Positions 35,736 to 46,853 of a stretch of 64,000 bases of DNA are shown one piece after another (position 1 is the stretch's first letter; the number at the start of each line of letters is the position of its first letter). The position numbers and the translations under genes were made by a program. Source of the DNA: Oegoconia quadripuncta (Eukaryota; Arthropoda; Insecta; Lepidoptera; Autostichidae); assembly GCA_949316235.1 (NCBI GenBank), contig OX438750.1, positions 17,486,865-17,550,864 of the forward strand, in the 5' to 3' direction. The notes below the pieces were generated by a model, which was not told where the DNA came from, made no database searches, and saw nothing but the letters and a program-made list of their open reading frames with translations.

Positions 35736-35873
35736 CTCCAAAGCTCCGACCATAAGGTCTTTGAGTTCATCGAGGCATCGGTTGATGCGCGCGCGACGTT
35801 TTCGCTCGAGAAGTGGTTTGGTGATCTTCTTGTATTTGGCTGTTTTCGACAGCGGAGCCGGGTCAGCGGACAT
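35736..35873 (-). CDS. HES-class bHLH-Orange repressor, exon 1 (basic region and helix 1)
   Basis: Exon of 46 codons beginning [19 protein letters not shown] and running through [20 protein letters not shown] to DLMVGALE. It ends at a phase-0 GT donor (GTTAGT, 35735-35730). [13 protein letters not shown] is the basic region of Hairy/E(spl) proteins, with the class-defining Pro (residue 20) in the basic domain; [11 protein letters not shown] is helix 1. Of the fly proteins, the E(spl) m-beta/m-gamma group seems closest by eye; Side and Her are alternatives. The protein should dimerise and bind N/E-box DNA in the nucleus as a repressor. The intron falls in the bHLH loop, whereas Drosophila E(spl)-complex bHLH genes are intronless. 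The start is the only Met before the basic region. A non-coding upstream exon is possible (AG acceptor-like site at 35888-35887). Confidence 0.9.
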
Positions 35874-36454
35874 CGTGTTTAATTACCTAATAACAATAAT
35901 ACTAATGTTAAATTACTCCATTAAAGCTATTATTACACCACGCTAATTTCCCAGTTCAGCAACCATTTCTGCTAAACGTTACTGTTTAAAGAAAGAGAGT
36001 TTTGCAGCAATCTGTGCTAATTAGGTTCTGACTTTAAAGTGGTATAGCTCTTTAAGTATAGGTGGCGGTAACAAATCAAAAATAACTTATTTCTTGCTAA
36101 AATCAATTAAGTAGTAAGTGGTTTTAAGTCAATATCCATATTTTTGCAATTTGAATTTTAAGTCAATTTATTTAATTAATGATAGGTTCATATTTTTAGA
36201 TGATAAACAAACATTACTTAATTGAAAATTACAAAACTCCTAACAATATAAAAAGTTTAATTATCACACTTTTAAACTAATTTGATAAATGCAAAAATGT
36301 GTAAAACTTCCTTTAACATCGTTACAGAGCATCAGGTAGATTTTTTGTACAAAGACAGCGTTCGGGAATATAAAAAAATCTACTATAATAACTATATAAT
36401 AATAACGCCTACTAACTTATAATAACACTGTTATTAAGAATTAAATAAACTAAC

Positions 36455-36660
36455 CTGAAAACTGAACACCAAAACTGACTCTACATAAAAAAGTCGTTTA
36501 AGTCGCGAGAGCTTTGTAAGCTCCGGCGCGCGTCCCCTCCCGCGCGTCACACTATACTGCCTGAAAAAAGCCTTTGGCCCCGCTGCCCGCGCCCCGCGCC
36601 GTCCCTACACCCCCGCCCTGAGACGGGCCCATTCATATCGTGCGCAGGAGCACGTGTGGC
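36455..36660 (-). promoter_or_regulatory. GC-rich putative promoter of the HES gene
   Basis: A CpG-rich island (about 36515-36660) in otherwise AT-rich DNA, ~600 bp upstream of the HES start codon. Two initiator-like TCAGTT motifs lie on the minus strand at 36478-36473 and 36465-36460, and an E-box CACGTG at 36651-36656. No TATA box is visible. A TTTCAG/GTTAGT donor-like site just downstream (exon end 36455) would allow a short non-coding first exon. Confidence 0.4.
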
Positions 36661-36859
36661 CCAGCGATCAAGTTTCAAGCATGCGTAGCATACTTTTCCC
36701 AGGACTCGTGAATAGGTTGACTTTTTATGATAAATATTTTTGTAACGTTTGCGTTGCTATTGGAATTGAGAGCCTTTAAATGCGAGGAGGGTTTTTTGTG
36801 GACTGTATCGTATGAGTAGATATATTACTTGATAGACTATGTACAATTCTTGAAAAAAT

Positions 36860-36940
36860 TAACCCGTCTCTTTACGTGGATGACTTAGGAACTTTCTACC
36901 AAAAAACATCTATAGATTTAAACTTTTGCCATTATAAACG
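36860..36940 (-). repeat. Family D repeat fragment
   Basis: AACCCGTCTCTTTACGTGGA and CCAAAAAACATCTATAGATT, part of the family D end. Confidence 0.4.
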
Positions 36941-36944
36941 GGCG

Positions 36945-37114
36945 TGACTTTAGTCAAGAGTACCCTAAACCGACGAGCATGTATGAACGACGAACGAGAG
37001 TGAAGAAAGTAGAAGAGGTGTGTCAGGATCGTAGCAAGTGGAAGTCTGTGGTTTCTGCCTATCCCTACGGGAAACACGCGTGACATTATGCATATATGTG
37101 GGTGTATGTATGTA
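36945..37114 (+). repeat. Family E repeat (LINE 3' end with TATG tail)
   Basis: Contains GTGTCAGGATCGTAGCAAGT, GAAGTCTGTGGT, CTGCCTA and a (TATG)n tail. Copies occur at 42020-42160 (+) and 51165-51335 (-). The stop-rich reading and tandem-repeat tail suggest a LINE 3' end. A family B SINE follows immediately at 37115. Confidence 0.5.
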
Positions 37115-37350
37115 TGACGACTGGTTGGTGTAGTGGATAGTGACCCTGTCAGCGAAACCAACGGTTGCGGGTTCGAATCCCGCGAGGGGTAGATGTTTGT
37201 GTAATGAATACGAACATTTATTCCCGAGTCATGGATGTTTTTATAAATATTTATGTATGTTTACCCGTTATCTAGTATCCATAGCACAAGCTGTGCTTAG
37301 TTTGGGACTAGATGATTGGTGTAAGTGTCCCAAATATTTATTTATTTATG
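37115..37350 (+). mobile_element. SINE family B
   Basis: Plus-strand copy with A box (TTGGTGTAGTGGATAGTGACC) and perfect B box (GGTTCGAATCC); ends in TTATTTATTTATG. It sits on the TATG tail of a family E repeat. Confidence 0.8.
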
Positions 37351-37519
37351 AAATATGCTCTATTTAAAAAAAAAAGTATGTGACTTTATTTGTGTAATGT
37401 CAAAATAAATGTTTTTGGCACTTACCCGTCTAGTCCTAAACTAGACAAAGCCAGTTACTATGGATACTTACTTCTAAAAATAAATAATATAATAAAAGAC
37501 GACGGGAAAAGACCTGATG

Positions 37520-37925
37520 GAGCCACCTTAGTACCCTAGTGCTCGAGGTGCACCTTGGTATGGGGCGCAACTTGTGCGGATACTTTGGCACCGTCCCATA
37601 TATACAAGGAACTGCACAAAGAGCTGGAACCGCGGCTGAATAAGCTCAAGCAATAAGCGCCGTAAATATGCGTCAATCACTATAAACCACGAGTTTGCGG
37701 CGCTTGCAGTGGAGACATTGGGCCCTTGGTCTTCTGACACGAAATAATTTGTAAAGGATTTATCCGTTAGACTGGTCCACGCCTCTGGAGATGTGAAAGC
37801 TGGTGCCTACTTTGCTCAGCAGCTGAGCTTATGCATTCAGCGGGGCAATAGCGCTAGCGTACTATGGTACTGAGCCTCACGGAAGCGAGTTGGACGGCGT
37901 ATTTTTTCTATAAGATATAGGTATT
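37520..37925 (+). pseudogene. RTE-like LINE 3' end
   Basis: Plus-strand reading YASITINHEFAALAVETLGP then WSSDTK-stop-FVKDLSVRL, GDVKAGAYFAQQLSLCIQRG and NSASVL. This is the conserved C-terminus of an RTE-like retrotransposon family, here with at least two stops. Confidence 0.6.
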
Positions 37926-38061
37926 TTTAAACCAAGCGGCTCTTAGGTTCACTGGAAGAAATCCCTTAATGGGATATGTCCGCTTTTGTACCAACTTGTG
38001 CATTCCAGTTATACTGTTATTATTATTTGAGTTGTACAATAAAGTATTTCCATACCAGATC

Positions 38062-38279
38062 GCAGGCAGATCGTTCAATTAGCCATTCCATGAAATGCCT
38101 AGCCGGATCGTTATGTTATCGTTATGTATCGCGGATATTTCCTACATTATTAGAAACTGCGCTGCTCAGAGCGGGTTAGTTAGGTTATGTTATGACCCCA
38201 CGCATGTAAGAAATATCCGACATACATAACGATTCGCCTAGGCATTTCATGAAAAGGTTAATTCAACGAACTGCTTGCT
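38062..38279. mobile_element. Foldback/MITE element
   Basis: Left arm GCAGGCAGATCGTTCAATT...CATGAAATGCCTAG and right arm its imperfect reverse complement (CTAGGCATTTCATG...AATTCAACGAACTGCTTGC). Both arms also carry ATCGTTATGTAT and GGATATTTC. ~218 bp, no coding capacity. Confidence 0.65.
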
Positions 38280-38984
38280 ACATATACAATATATTTATTT
38301 GTAACTCATACAAAGCAAATTTGTGGATCATATCGAGTGTTGCTTTAACACAAGAGCGCACGTGCCCCTTTTTAATAAGGAATCTCGTGGTCTTATTATA
38401 GTACACCAGAATGAAGTTGATAATTTTCGCAAATATCCCTAGAAATAATAATTATTTAAGGGTTTAAAATCCAAAAAACCAGACAGTATAGGACATGTGT
38501 ATACCTAATTTCACCATGGTCTGAACTGAACATAGCATTGTAGACATAACACAAATTTTGCAATTTTAACCGACTTCAAAGAGGGGGTTCCGAGTTCGAT
38601 TGTATTTTATTACTTTTTAGGATGATTGTTACGCCATATCTTCATCAATAGTTTCTTTTTGTTACATAAGGTTTATCGCCAGAGTTGTCCCATATTTTGG
38701 TCATGATCTATTGAAGCTATAGAGAATGGAAACTTACTAGAGTCGACTGTTTTGCCAATTTTGGCGATTCAAATATTACAGAGATTTATGGCTCTATTAT
38801 TAATGCTTTTCCCAACCCTCCCCATTTTTTCAAGTTTATTGTGTGCTGCCCCATCTGGGGAAATCCTACCCGAAATGAAGGTGCTGAAGATTATCTGGGG
38901 TACAGGGACATAGGTGTAAAAATAACCAGACACAGTGCGGAACATTGACCCTGTATACTATTTTTTTAAATTTTTTAAAAAATT

Positions 38985-39085
38985 TATTTATAATTTATTG
39001 CACACGAGTACACATAAAAGTCAAATACATACTAGATACAGGATATACAAAAGGCACTAGCTTATCTCTAAAAAGAGATTTCTTC
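38985..39085 (-). repeat. LINE 3'-end-like repeat
   Basis: TTTATTGCACACGAGTACAC and CTAAAAAGAGATTTCTTCCA; same motif set as 22685-22760. Orientation from AATAAA on the minus strand near the left end. Confidence 0.35.
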
Positions 39086-39089
39086 CAGC

Positions 39090-40475
39090 AAGACCCTGCA
39101 AATGTGAAGGAAAACAGGTTCGATAGGATACACATACATACGTGCACTGAAAAAAAGTGTTCATAATCAACTTAAAATCAAAAGACTATAATAATAATGC
39201 TTCAAGTATAATAAAATAAATACCTATTTAATATTAAATAAAATACGTACGTAAGTTTTAATTATGAAATAAATGAGAAAGCTAAAGTATACTATGCTAA
39301 AGTAGTAGTAAAAAAAAACAATTTAAACAATTTATATAAACTAATTTATTTTACACGTAGTGATAAAAATACATGTGCTGTTTTTTTATCACTATGCTGT
39401 ACATGTTTGTCCACAGACAAATGAGACTTTCGAAATTCCATGTTAAGCAATTTTTCTTATGTTTAAAATCAACCACAGTTTTTTAGAACAAACTCTTCAT
39501 AATTTGAAGACTTCTCCATATCGATCGATGTCAATGGAACCCCGATTTAAAATTATAATTCCTTTTACTAAAACCTTTAATTTACCTTTGGACCCGTTTG
39601 TTGTAGATGGAAGTTACCATATCGTAGCAATTGCAAAAGATTCTGATATAAGACAAAGAATCACATGTATCCTTTAAAACCAAAAAACCATTAAGCTCTA
39701 AACATTCCTTACAATACAGCCTAGTAACTACAGCTATTGTTATGGGTAGTTCATTAAAATTGTACAGATTTGTTGGTTTGGAAATTTCACAAATTATCTA
39801 GTAAAATCTGTTCCTTTGGCGGCCTTAATGAAAAGACAATCGATGACGTTGACAAAAGGCTTCGTCATTTTAAATAAAAAAGAACGCAATAAATGGTCCC
39901 ATGGGACAATGTCACGTAAAGATTGGCTCGAGCTCTTTCGAATAAACGTAAACTTTGGGCTTTGGTTTAGGACCTCCCATTTTAAAATAATAAAAATGAC
40001 CGTTAAAATTTACTATTACAGCGGTCTTTAAGTAAACAAAGCTGTACAATTATTGTTCGGTAAACCATTTTAACAAATAACGGAACACGCGGTGTTTGTT
40101 TGTCGTATTTTTATCCTCAAACGCAAAAAAACGGGTACCTAACTATGTATAAAATTTTAGCCTTTGTGTCTGTGGCGTCATAGCTCGACACCGGATAAAA
40201 CAATGCCATTTATTTGAAAGGGCGTAAGATGATATTGCGTGATGATTCGTGTCTAAGTAAGATGGGAATTCTTTTAATTGTATTGTACCTATTTAGTTAT
40301 TTATCTAAAAGTCGCAAAGATATATTTACATGTGTTACAAACACCAATTGTCTTGGTTCTACACTCAAACAGAGCTCATAATTCCAGAGGAACATAATTG
40401 ATAAATTGACCCCGATAAAACAAAAGTAACAGGTACCACATATAGACGAAAACAACAATATTAAAACGAAATATA
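39090..40475. other. Intergenic, no gene seen
   Basis: Two unrelated open frames (39459-39677, 39816-40031) without family similarity or splice context. An inverted AAATTTTTTAAAAAATTT palindrome lies at ~38967-38985. Confidence 0.45.
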
Positions 40476-40479
40476 TTTT

Positions 40480-40625
40480 TTTTTATATGAGAGGGCGGCA
40501 AACGAGCATGCGGGTCACCTGATGGAAAGCAATCACCGCCGCCCATGGACACCCGCAACACCAAAAGGGTCACAGATGTGTGGCCGGCCTTTGAGGAAGG
40601 TGTAGGCTCGTAGGTAACACATAAC
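40480..40625 (-). repeat. LINE 3' end, related to 48690-48895
   Basis: On the minus strand shares CTACACCTTCCTCAAAGGCC, the GGTGTTGCGGGTGTCCATGG region and the CCCTCTCATATAAAAAA end with the opposite-strand element at 48780-48890. Confidence 0.6.
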
Positions 40626-40904
40626 ATGTATAATTGGCCCTATATGATTAATTATGGAGCAGATTGTAGGTACCTACCTAAACTTCTTTGAGAGAAAGAA
40701 AATCGGAATTATTTTACAATAATCAAGTATACGAGTGTCACTACTTTTGTGGTGGTATTTTAACGTGCAATTAAATGGGCTATAGTTTATTCTCCATGTT
40801 CAGGCCCAATTGTAATGATTAAAATTTTTAAGAGAAGCTTTGTATTTCTACTAAAACCATACGTACCAATAACTACTAATTTACATTACACACATGCATA
40901 CGTA

Positions 40905-41070
40905 ACGTGCCGACCTTTATCCCAAATGGGGTGATCAAATATATCCCCAATATAAGTGTTTGGGTGTTCTAAGAGCTTGAAACAACATCCATGGTTCCTT
41001 TGGTATAGTACAGAAAATCACACGTGGCAGTCTATATATTCTGTGGAAAGTCTCTTGGTCGCCATTTCGC
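40905..41070 (+). repeat. Family D repeat, partial
   Basis: CCGACCTTTATCCCAAATGG, AAGTGTTTGGGTGTTC and GAAAGTCTCTTGGTCGCCAT blocks. Confidence 0.45.
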
Positions 41071-41396
41071 CTGGGAATATATTTTTTCAATATTTTTCTT
41101 AATAACAGTGTCTTATAAATCTAAGGGCCGTCTTAATAAATCGATCTTGAGATTGAGATCGCGTCTCAGTTTCAATGCTATTTTTTTGTGCTGTTTTAAT
41201 ATGCAACAGATTCTCAAGTGTGAACTTAAGGTCATCCCAATCTTGAGAACGGTATATTAATATTTTGAGCTGAGACAGGATATGTGGACTCGATTGTATC
41301 TATGCAATTTTGATGATAATAATATGGTAAAATTATGTTGGGTATTAATATTCGTGTTTCACCATTTCAGCAGAACATAAGCCATATTCTCTTATT

Positions 41397-41688
41397 ATCA
41401 TCAGCCCGTCACTGCAGGCCTTCCCTCGTATATCGAGTGTGGGCCATAGTTCACCACGCTGGCCCGATGCCGGCTGGAGACTTCACATGCCTTTGAATTT
41501 TAATTTCTCAGGCATGCAGGTTTCCTCACGATGTTTTCCTTAACAGTTTAAGAGCACTTGGATAAATGCACATAAGTCATTAAATTAAATTAAATTAAAA
41601 ATTCATTGCTACATAGCCTGCGTGGAAATCGAACCCGGACCTCCCAAATTGAGAGACCGCGTCTTAACCGCTGAGCCACCGAGGATCA
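41397..41688 (-). mobile_element. SINE family C, complete copy
   Basis: tRNA-like head at the right: GGTGGCTCAGCGGTTAAGAC (A box) and GGGTTCGATTTCC (B box) on the minus strand. Body with GAGGAAACCTGCATGCCTGA, ending GGGCTGATGATAATAA. Confidence 0.8.
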
Positions 41689-42019
41689 TACATAACATAC
41701 CTACATCTCAAGAGACATAAGACATATTCGCTTATAATTCAGAAAATACTCAGCCATACCTAAATATAATAATACACCTCGGGCAATGTTCGACATAAAG
41801 AAAACAAGAGATAACAATATATTTGCTGACGTCACTTTTTTGCTATTCAAAGACGATAGAAAACTCTTGATGACGAATGATTCACCCTGTGTGTCACCCT
41901 GTCAAGTAACATTCTATTAACACGTCGTTTTATAAAATAACCTTTCGATTAATTGTCATTCGATCTAATGACACATCGACTATAATCGTCGGGCTTTCGA
42001 TTTAATATAAATAATCCTT

Positions 42020-42550
42020 GGACCAACGAGCATGTATTAACAATCTTATGTGAGTGAATGAAGTAAAATCGATGTGTCAGGATCGTAGCAAGTGGAAGTC
42101 TGTGGTCTCTGCCTACCCATATGGGAAACAGACGTGACTTTATGTATGTATGTAATCCTTGGACATACACACAGCGCCATCTAGTTCCACACTAAGCAAC
42201 TAGGTTTGTATTATTGATATCAGATAAAATAAAATAACATTTTTTTCGGACTTGGCGCGGTCTAGGACCAATTAGACGTATTCATTATACAAACATGTGG
42301 TCTCTGCCTACCCAGGCGTGACTTTATGTATGTATGTAACCCTTGGACATACACACAGCGCCATCTAGTTCCACACTAAGCAACTAGGCTTGTATTATTG
42401 TTATCAGATAAAATAAAATAAAAAAATTTCGGACTTGGCTCGGTCTAGTACCAATTAGACGTATTCATTATACAAACCTTACGGGATTCGAACCCGCGAC
42501 CTTTTAGTATAGCACTCAGGGTATCTAACCACTACACTAAACAGCTTGTC
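42020..42550. repeat. Tandemly duplicated E repeat plus B SINE composite
   Basis: Order: family E repeat (+, 42020-42151), truncated B SINE (-, 42152-42297), a second E piece (42298-42338), then a full B SINE with its tRNA-like head (-, 42338-42546). The E/B junction (ATGTATGTATGTAA[TC]CCTTGG) is the same twice, so the composite was locally duplicated about 190 bp apart after the SINE joined the E tail. Confidence 0.6.
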
Positions 42551-42687
42551 AACATTGAAGTTATTTATGAAGTGAAACTATTTATTATTTAATACCACAT
42601 AGATCTGTTGATATATTACTTGTTACCGATCAAAAGAATTTCGATGTTTTTGTGCTCTGTGGTTTCGGCACGTAAAAAGAATAGAAC

Positions 42688-42880
42688 CGACCCGTCTCTT
42701 CCCGTGGGTGTCTTAAAAGACGACTAAGGGACTTTCCACCAAGAAATATCTGTAGATTTGCGGGAATTAACGACGATAGGCTCACCCCCTGCTACGTGTA
42801 CATCTCTGTAAACTACGACAGGTGTACTTCTAATATTTGGGACACGTCTGACCACCCCATTTGGGATACAGGTTGTGATT
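42688..42880 (-). repeat. Family D repeat, minus strand
   Basis: CCGACCCGTCTCTTCCCGTG, GACGACTAAGGGACTTTCCA, and GACCACCCCATTTGGGATAC blocks. Confidence 0.5.
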
Positions 42881-43284
42881 TATATTTGTAGTCCTTGAGT
42901 TTCATGCTCATTTTTCTAGGTATATCTATAGTCGGCCTTGTAAATAAGCGGTATTTATTGTAAGGGCTTATATAGTCTGTCTGTCAGTCAGTATGTCCAA
43001 ACTAATATCGCTAAGGTAAGGAAAGCTAGGGCTTTAAATTTATTTGTTATGATTAGTCCTATTATTAGACATACTGATGGTGTATTTTTAGGTTATTTGA
43101 AACTATTTATTACCCTATTATTACTCTAATCAAAACTTGTAAGATTATCTCAATAAAAGGTATATGCTATTCTATACTATGGGTATGTTTAATAATATAT
43201 ATTTGAAGTATTAGTTACGTATAAGCTGTACTTTGTAACTTTGTGTGTGGTTTATTGTGTCAAATAAATATTTTCTATTCTAAT

Positions 43285-43505
43285 AGAGACATTGGGCCCG
43301 TGGTCTTCTGACACGAAACAATTTGTAAAGGATTTATCCGTTAGACTGGTCCACGCCTCTGGAGATGTGAGAGCTGGTGCCTACTTTAATCAGTAGCTGA
43401 GCTTATGCATTCAGCGGGGCAATAGCGCTAGCGTACTAGGTACTATGCCTCACGGAAGCGAGTTGGACGGCGTATTTTTTCTATAAGATATAGGTATTTT
43501 TAATT
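43285..43505 (+). pseudogene. RTE-like LINE 3' end, 5'-truncated second copy
   Basis: Starts at the ETLGPWSSDTKQFVKDLS block and is close to 37695-37920, but with Gln where that copy has a stop. It continues to LGTMPHGSELDGVFFL and a TAAGATATAGGTATTTTTAA tail. An in-frame TAG is present at the AQQ position. Confidence 0.65.
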
Positions 43506-44289
43506 GTGTTTCATAATTTTGTTGCTTTATGTACATACTTAATTAAATATCTGAAAAGGATATATAATTAGTGCTCCCAGGCTGACTCTTCAGAGAAGAA
43601 TGAATAAATTGAGTAGTAGAGATGAACGATCCAAATAAAATTGAGCTAACAAAGACAACAACTTTAAAATTCCGACATTCTCTAGTTAACGTCATTCAAA
43701 TAACGCGCACTTTATCGGTGTTACTTCCTGTGAACGAACAAAACGCCCCAGTGCCCATAGGTACCCACATACTTAACATATTATGTATGTATTTTGTCTA
43801 CAATAAAATGCACACACAGATTTACCGGTTACAGAGGTTAGACTAAACAATGATACATTCCCACTGAGTCATTCATGACATGGGGATCGTATAAATATTG
43901 GTCTGTTATTATACGGACAAATAAAATCCTTTGCGAGGCTTCGTCATGTTTTACGAAAACGATAAATTGTGAGATTTGTGGATGGAACTTTGAACTTGGG
44001 ATGACATTGGATTCTTGGAACCGTAGATGTATTGTGGGATGCCATTGAAGCTATCTATCTATAGAAAATACTCCTAGAATAAACGTGGCGAATAGCGCCA
44101 CATGTTCTCTTAGTTGTACACACTTTTTGAGAGCCTTTGCGCCAATAGTCTATACTTAGTCATAATGGATCCTAACCGGATTTTCCAAGTGAAAGCCTCT
44201 ATTGTCTCAACATTGTCTCTCTCCTCTTTTCATATGGAAAATGTCACGCAAGTTGATCTTCTTCTTCTCGAGTCAACAGTAAAAATCTA

Positions 44290-45085
44290 TGGTTGAAAGT
44301 TGTTTAGCCCTAAAAGTAGCAACGTCGATGGCTCTTTGGTTGACGTCAGAAAAGTTCTCTTCTGTGGAAGAAATTGGGGAAGGATGGCACAACATTGCAC
44401 TGAGACGTGGTCCCTCACTATGGGCCTCATAAGAAAATTCAAGATTACGCAATGGGCTATGGAGAGGGCGATAATCGGTGTTTCACTATATGGTCGAATC
44501 GGGAATTAAGAAATCCGTAGGCGAACGAAAGTTACTAACATAGCCCAGCGGATTAGTAAGTTCAAGTGGAAGTCGGCAGGGCGTTTTTTTTTTATGCACG
44601 ACGAGTTCTTTCTTGACCTCAAACACACCTGATGTTAAGTGAAGATGAGGTCGAAGGTGGAAGCGTACTGACCCGGAAACCCCAACACATTTGGGGGACT
44701 GGCTATTTTATCTCTGACAACCGGAACACAACAATGCTATTAACATTGCTGCTTGGCGGCAGATTTAGATAAGATGGTGGTAGCTAGCCAGGCGGACATT
44801 TAAAATGCCCTACTACCAACCAAACCGAGTACTTAAACATGTACCCCGCTGAGGATCGAACCCGCGACCTCCGAATCGTAAACCCAATGTTGTTTACATT
44901 GAGCCACGGAGGCGGTGGGTGTAGTATAGCTAACAGAACTGATGACCAGTACAAGCTCAGTGTAGTAGTACACTCACAAGGTTGAGACAACCTGATGAAG
45001 GTCGCGAGAAATCGCTGGATACACCGCTGGATGAACCGATCGCTCTGGAATCTATGGAAGAAGCGTCAGAAGAGGACGTCTTTTG
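44290..45085 (+). pseudogene. LINE reverse-transcriptase C-terminus, interrupted by a SINE
   Basis: Plus-strand readings ETWSLTMGLIRKFKITQWAM, then ERAIIGVSLYGRIGN, a stop, and ISKFKWKSAG match the C-terminal region of lepidopteran LINE polyproteins (ITQRAMERAMLGVSLRDRI type). After the family A SINE (44583-44917), matching sequence resumes at ~44990 as LMKVARNRWIHRWMNRSLWN, the next conserved block. It is dead by several stops. Confidence 0.65.
44583..44917 (-). mobile_element. SINE family A, full-length reference copy
   Basis: Complete ~330-bp SINE on the minus strand. Head at the right: A-box-like TGGCTCAATG near 44898-44908 and B box GGTTCGATCC near 44851-44860. Body ends GCACTT-type sequence, then CGTGCATAAAAAAAAA at the left. 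It interrupts the LINE fragment at 44290-45085, so it is the younger insertion. Confidence 0.85.
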
Positions 45086-45514
45086 CCTGATATGACAACG
45101 ATGAGGGCACAAGTGCGTCATAGATTTCGTGATGCCACATTCACAAATGTCATTAGACAAACCCCATCTCTTCCTAAGTTCTCCGTAGCTGCCAGCGCCC
45201 GACCGAAGTCCGAAGATATTGCCAGATGTGCTAGGGTCCGTTTCCTGTTGGCAGTTTTTTCTTCAATAATTTTTAACTTCGTCTATTCCCACTTTACAGG
45301 TTATTGTTTAAAACTTCCCACGGCTACACGTGCCAAGTAAACAACGAACAACGGGCACTTAAAGCAATAATGAAACCGCGAATTCGCACAGGGTTCGGTC
45401 ACTCTTAACGGTAACTCGGTGTAAATCACACGGCGTCTTAATTGCTTCATTATCATTAACTAAAGAGGACGGCGAAGCGTGGGTGTCTTTGTTTATACGA
45501 CACACGCCGCATGG

Positions 45515-45590
45515 CACGCGTGGGAATCGAACGCGGATATGTTCTCACACGTCGAGACTGTCGCGTCACTGGACACTATGGTATGAAGTA
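45515..45590 (-). repeat. tRNA-like head fragment
   Basis: CGCGTTCGATTCCCACGCGT on the minus strand is a B box with GC-rich flanks, preceded by TCCAGTGACGCGACAGTCTC. No cloverleaf or known SINE body could be attached. Confidence 0.3.
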
Positions 45591-45734
45591 GGGCTTGCAG
45601 ACAAGTTTAATAAATAAGTTTTTTTTTAAGAATAAGAAAACTTTATTTGTTCCATTGAGTGACACAAACATTACAGATAATTGTTCGGGTTGTATGTACT
45701 ACATAATACAATATAAAATATAATAATAATAATA

Positions 45735-45985
45735 AATAAATATCCATGGACGTACACACAATGCCATCTAGTTCCACATTAAGCAACTATAGGCTTGTGT
45801 TGTGGACACCAGATGGTTGATATACTACATAAATACATTTTTTTGTAAATAAATACTTATTATAAATGAAAACGTCCATAACTCGGGTACACATGTCCGT
45901 ATTCATCATACAAACATATGCCCCTAGCGGGATTCGAACCCGCGACCTTTTGGTATAGTGGTCAGAGTTTTAACCAATACACCAA
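45735..45985 (-). mobile_element. SINE family B
   Basis: Full minus-strand copy, B box GGTTCGAATCC intact, AATAATAATAAATAAATA tail at the left. Confidence 0.8.
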
Positions 45986-46154
45986 AATATGGAACAGCAA
46001 TTTGAAAAGAAGCAGTATCTAGTCTGCGATGTCACAAAGTGGTGTCACATCAGGTCACCATCTCAGCATAGGTTGTAGTCGAGAGGAAAAATAACTATAA
46101 AGCTGTGGAGTTAAGGTTAGGAATAGGACGCCAATTGATGTTTATAATATTTTT

Positions 46155-46300
46155 TTTTTAAGAGGGTTTTTTTTTTTTTTTCTATGATTGACTGGATTCG
46201 CGTTTGACCACAATCTCACCTGATGGAAAGTGACGATGTGGTCGGAGATGAAGCACGCGATCTCAGTAAATGCCTATTCACTCTGCTCTTGATCTTTATA
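46155..46300 (+). repeat. Family I repeat
   Basis: Begins in a T-run, then TTTGACCACAATCTCACCTG, GTCGGAGATGAAGCACGCGA and TCTCAGTAAATGCCTATTCA. Relatives at 18850-18990 and 60930-61160. Unclassified; the stretch between them and the nearest gene is empty. Confidence 0.5.
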
Positions 46301-46853
46301 CAAATGCTGAATATGCCACCTTCATCATTGGATTCAAAGTAGCAGTAACTTTATTCTAGTATTTCGGTTGTTGGTCCCAGGGAAGAGGGGAATGTTTTTG
46401 GGATGTATGTAGGTATATCGATTTATATGATACCCTGTAGTTAATCGTCTTAGACACTCTGAGATTATCATAAAAAACATTTTATGATAAGAAACCAACA
46501 CGGCGTCCGCAAAATAAAAAATATAAAGATTAAGCACTTCTTACCTTATTATATTGTTCTTAATTTTTTTTTTTTTAGTTTAATTTATCCACATAGGATA
46601 GGCAAAGGTTATGCACCATACAGCCTCGTCGTTGGTAATTTTCTTCTTATTCATTCTTTATATTATAGGCAAAATCGCCAAGTCTTCTTTTTTTTTAAAA
46701 TGGTAAGGCTGACGCCAAATCTTGATTTTATTCTCATAAATTATATAAAGCCAATCCAGTAATATAATTTCAATCCAATAATTTATGTCTAATCCAGTAG
46801 CTATAAGTCTAGTCCAGTATTTGTAAATCCAATCCAACTTGGTCGTAAACGAG

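Noticed and set aside
39459..40031. Two small genes
   Set aside because: Open frames without recognisable domain, in AT-rich intergenic DNA.
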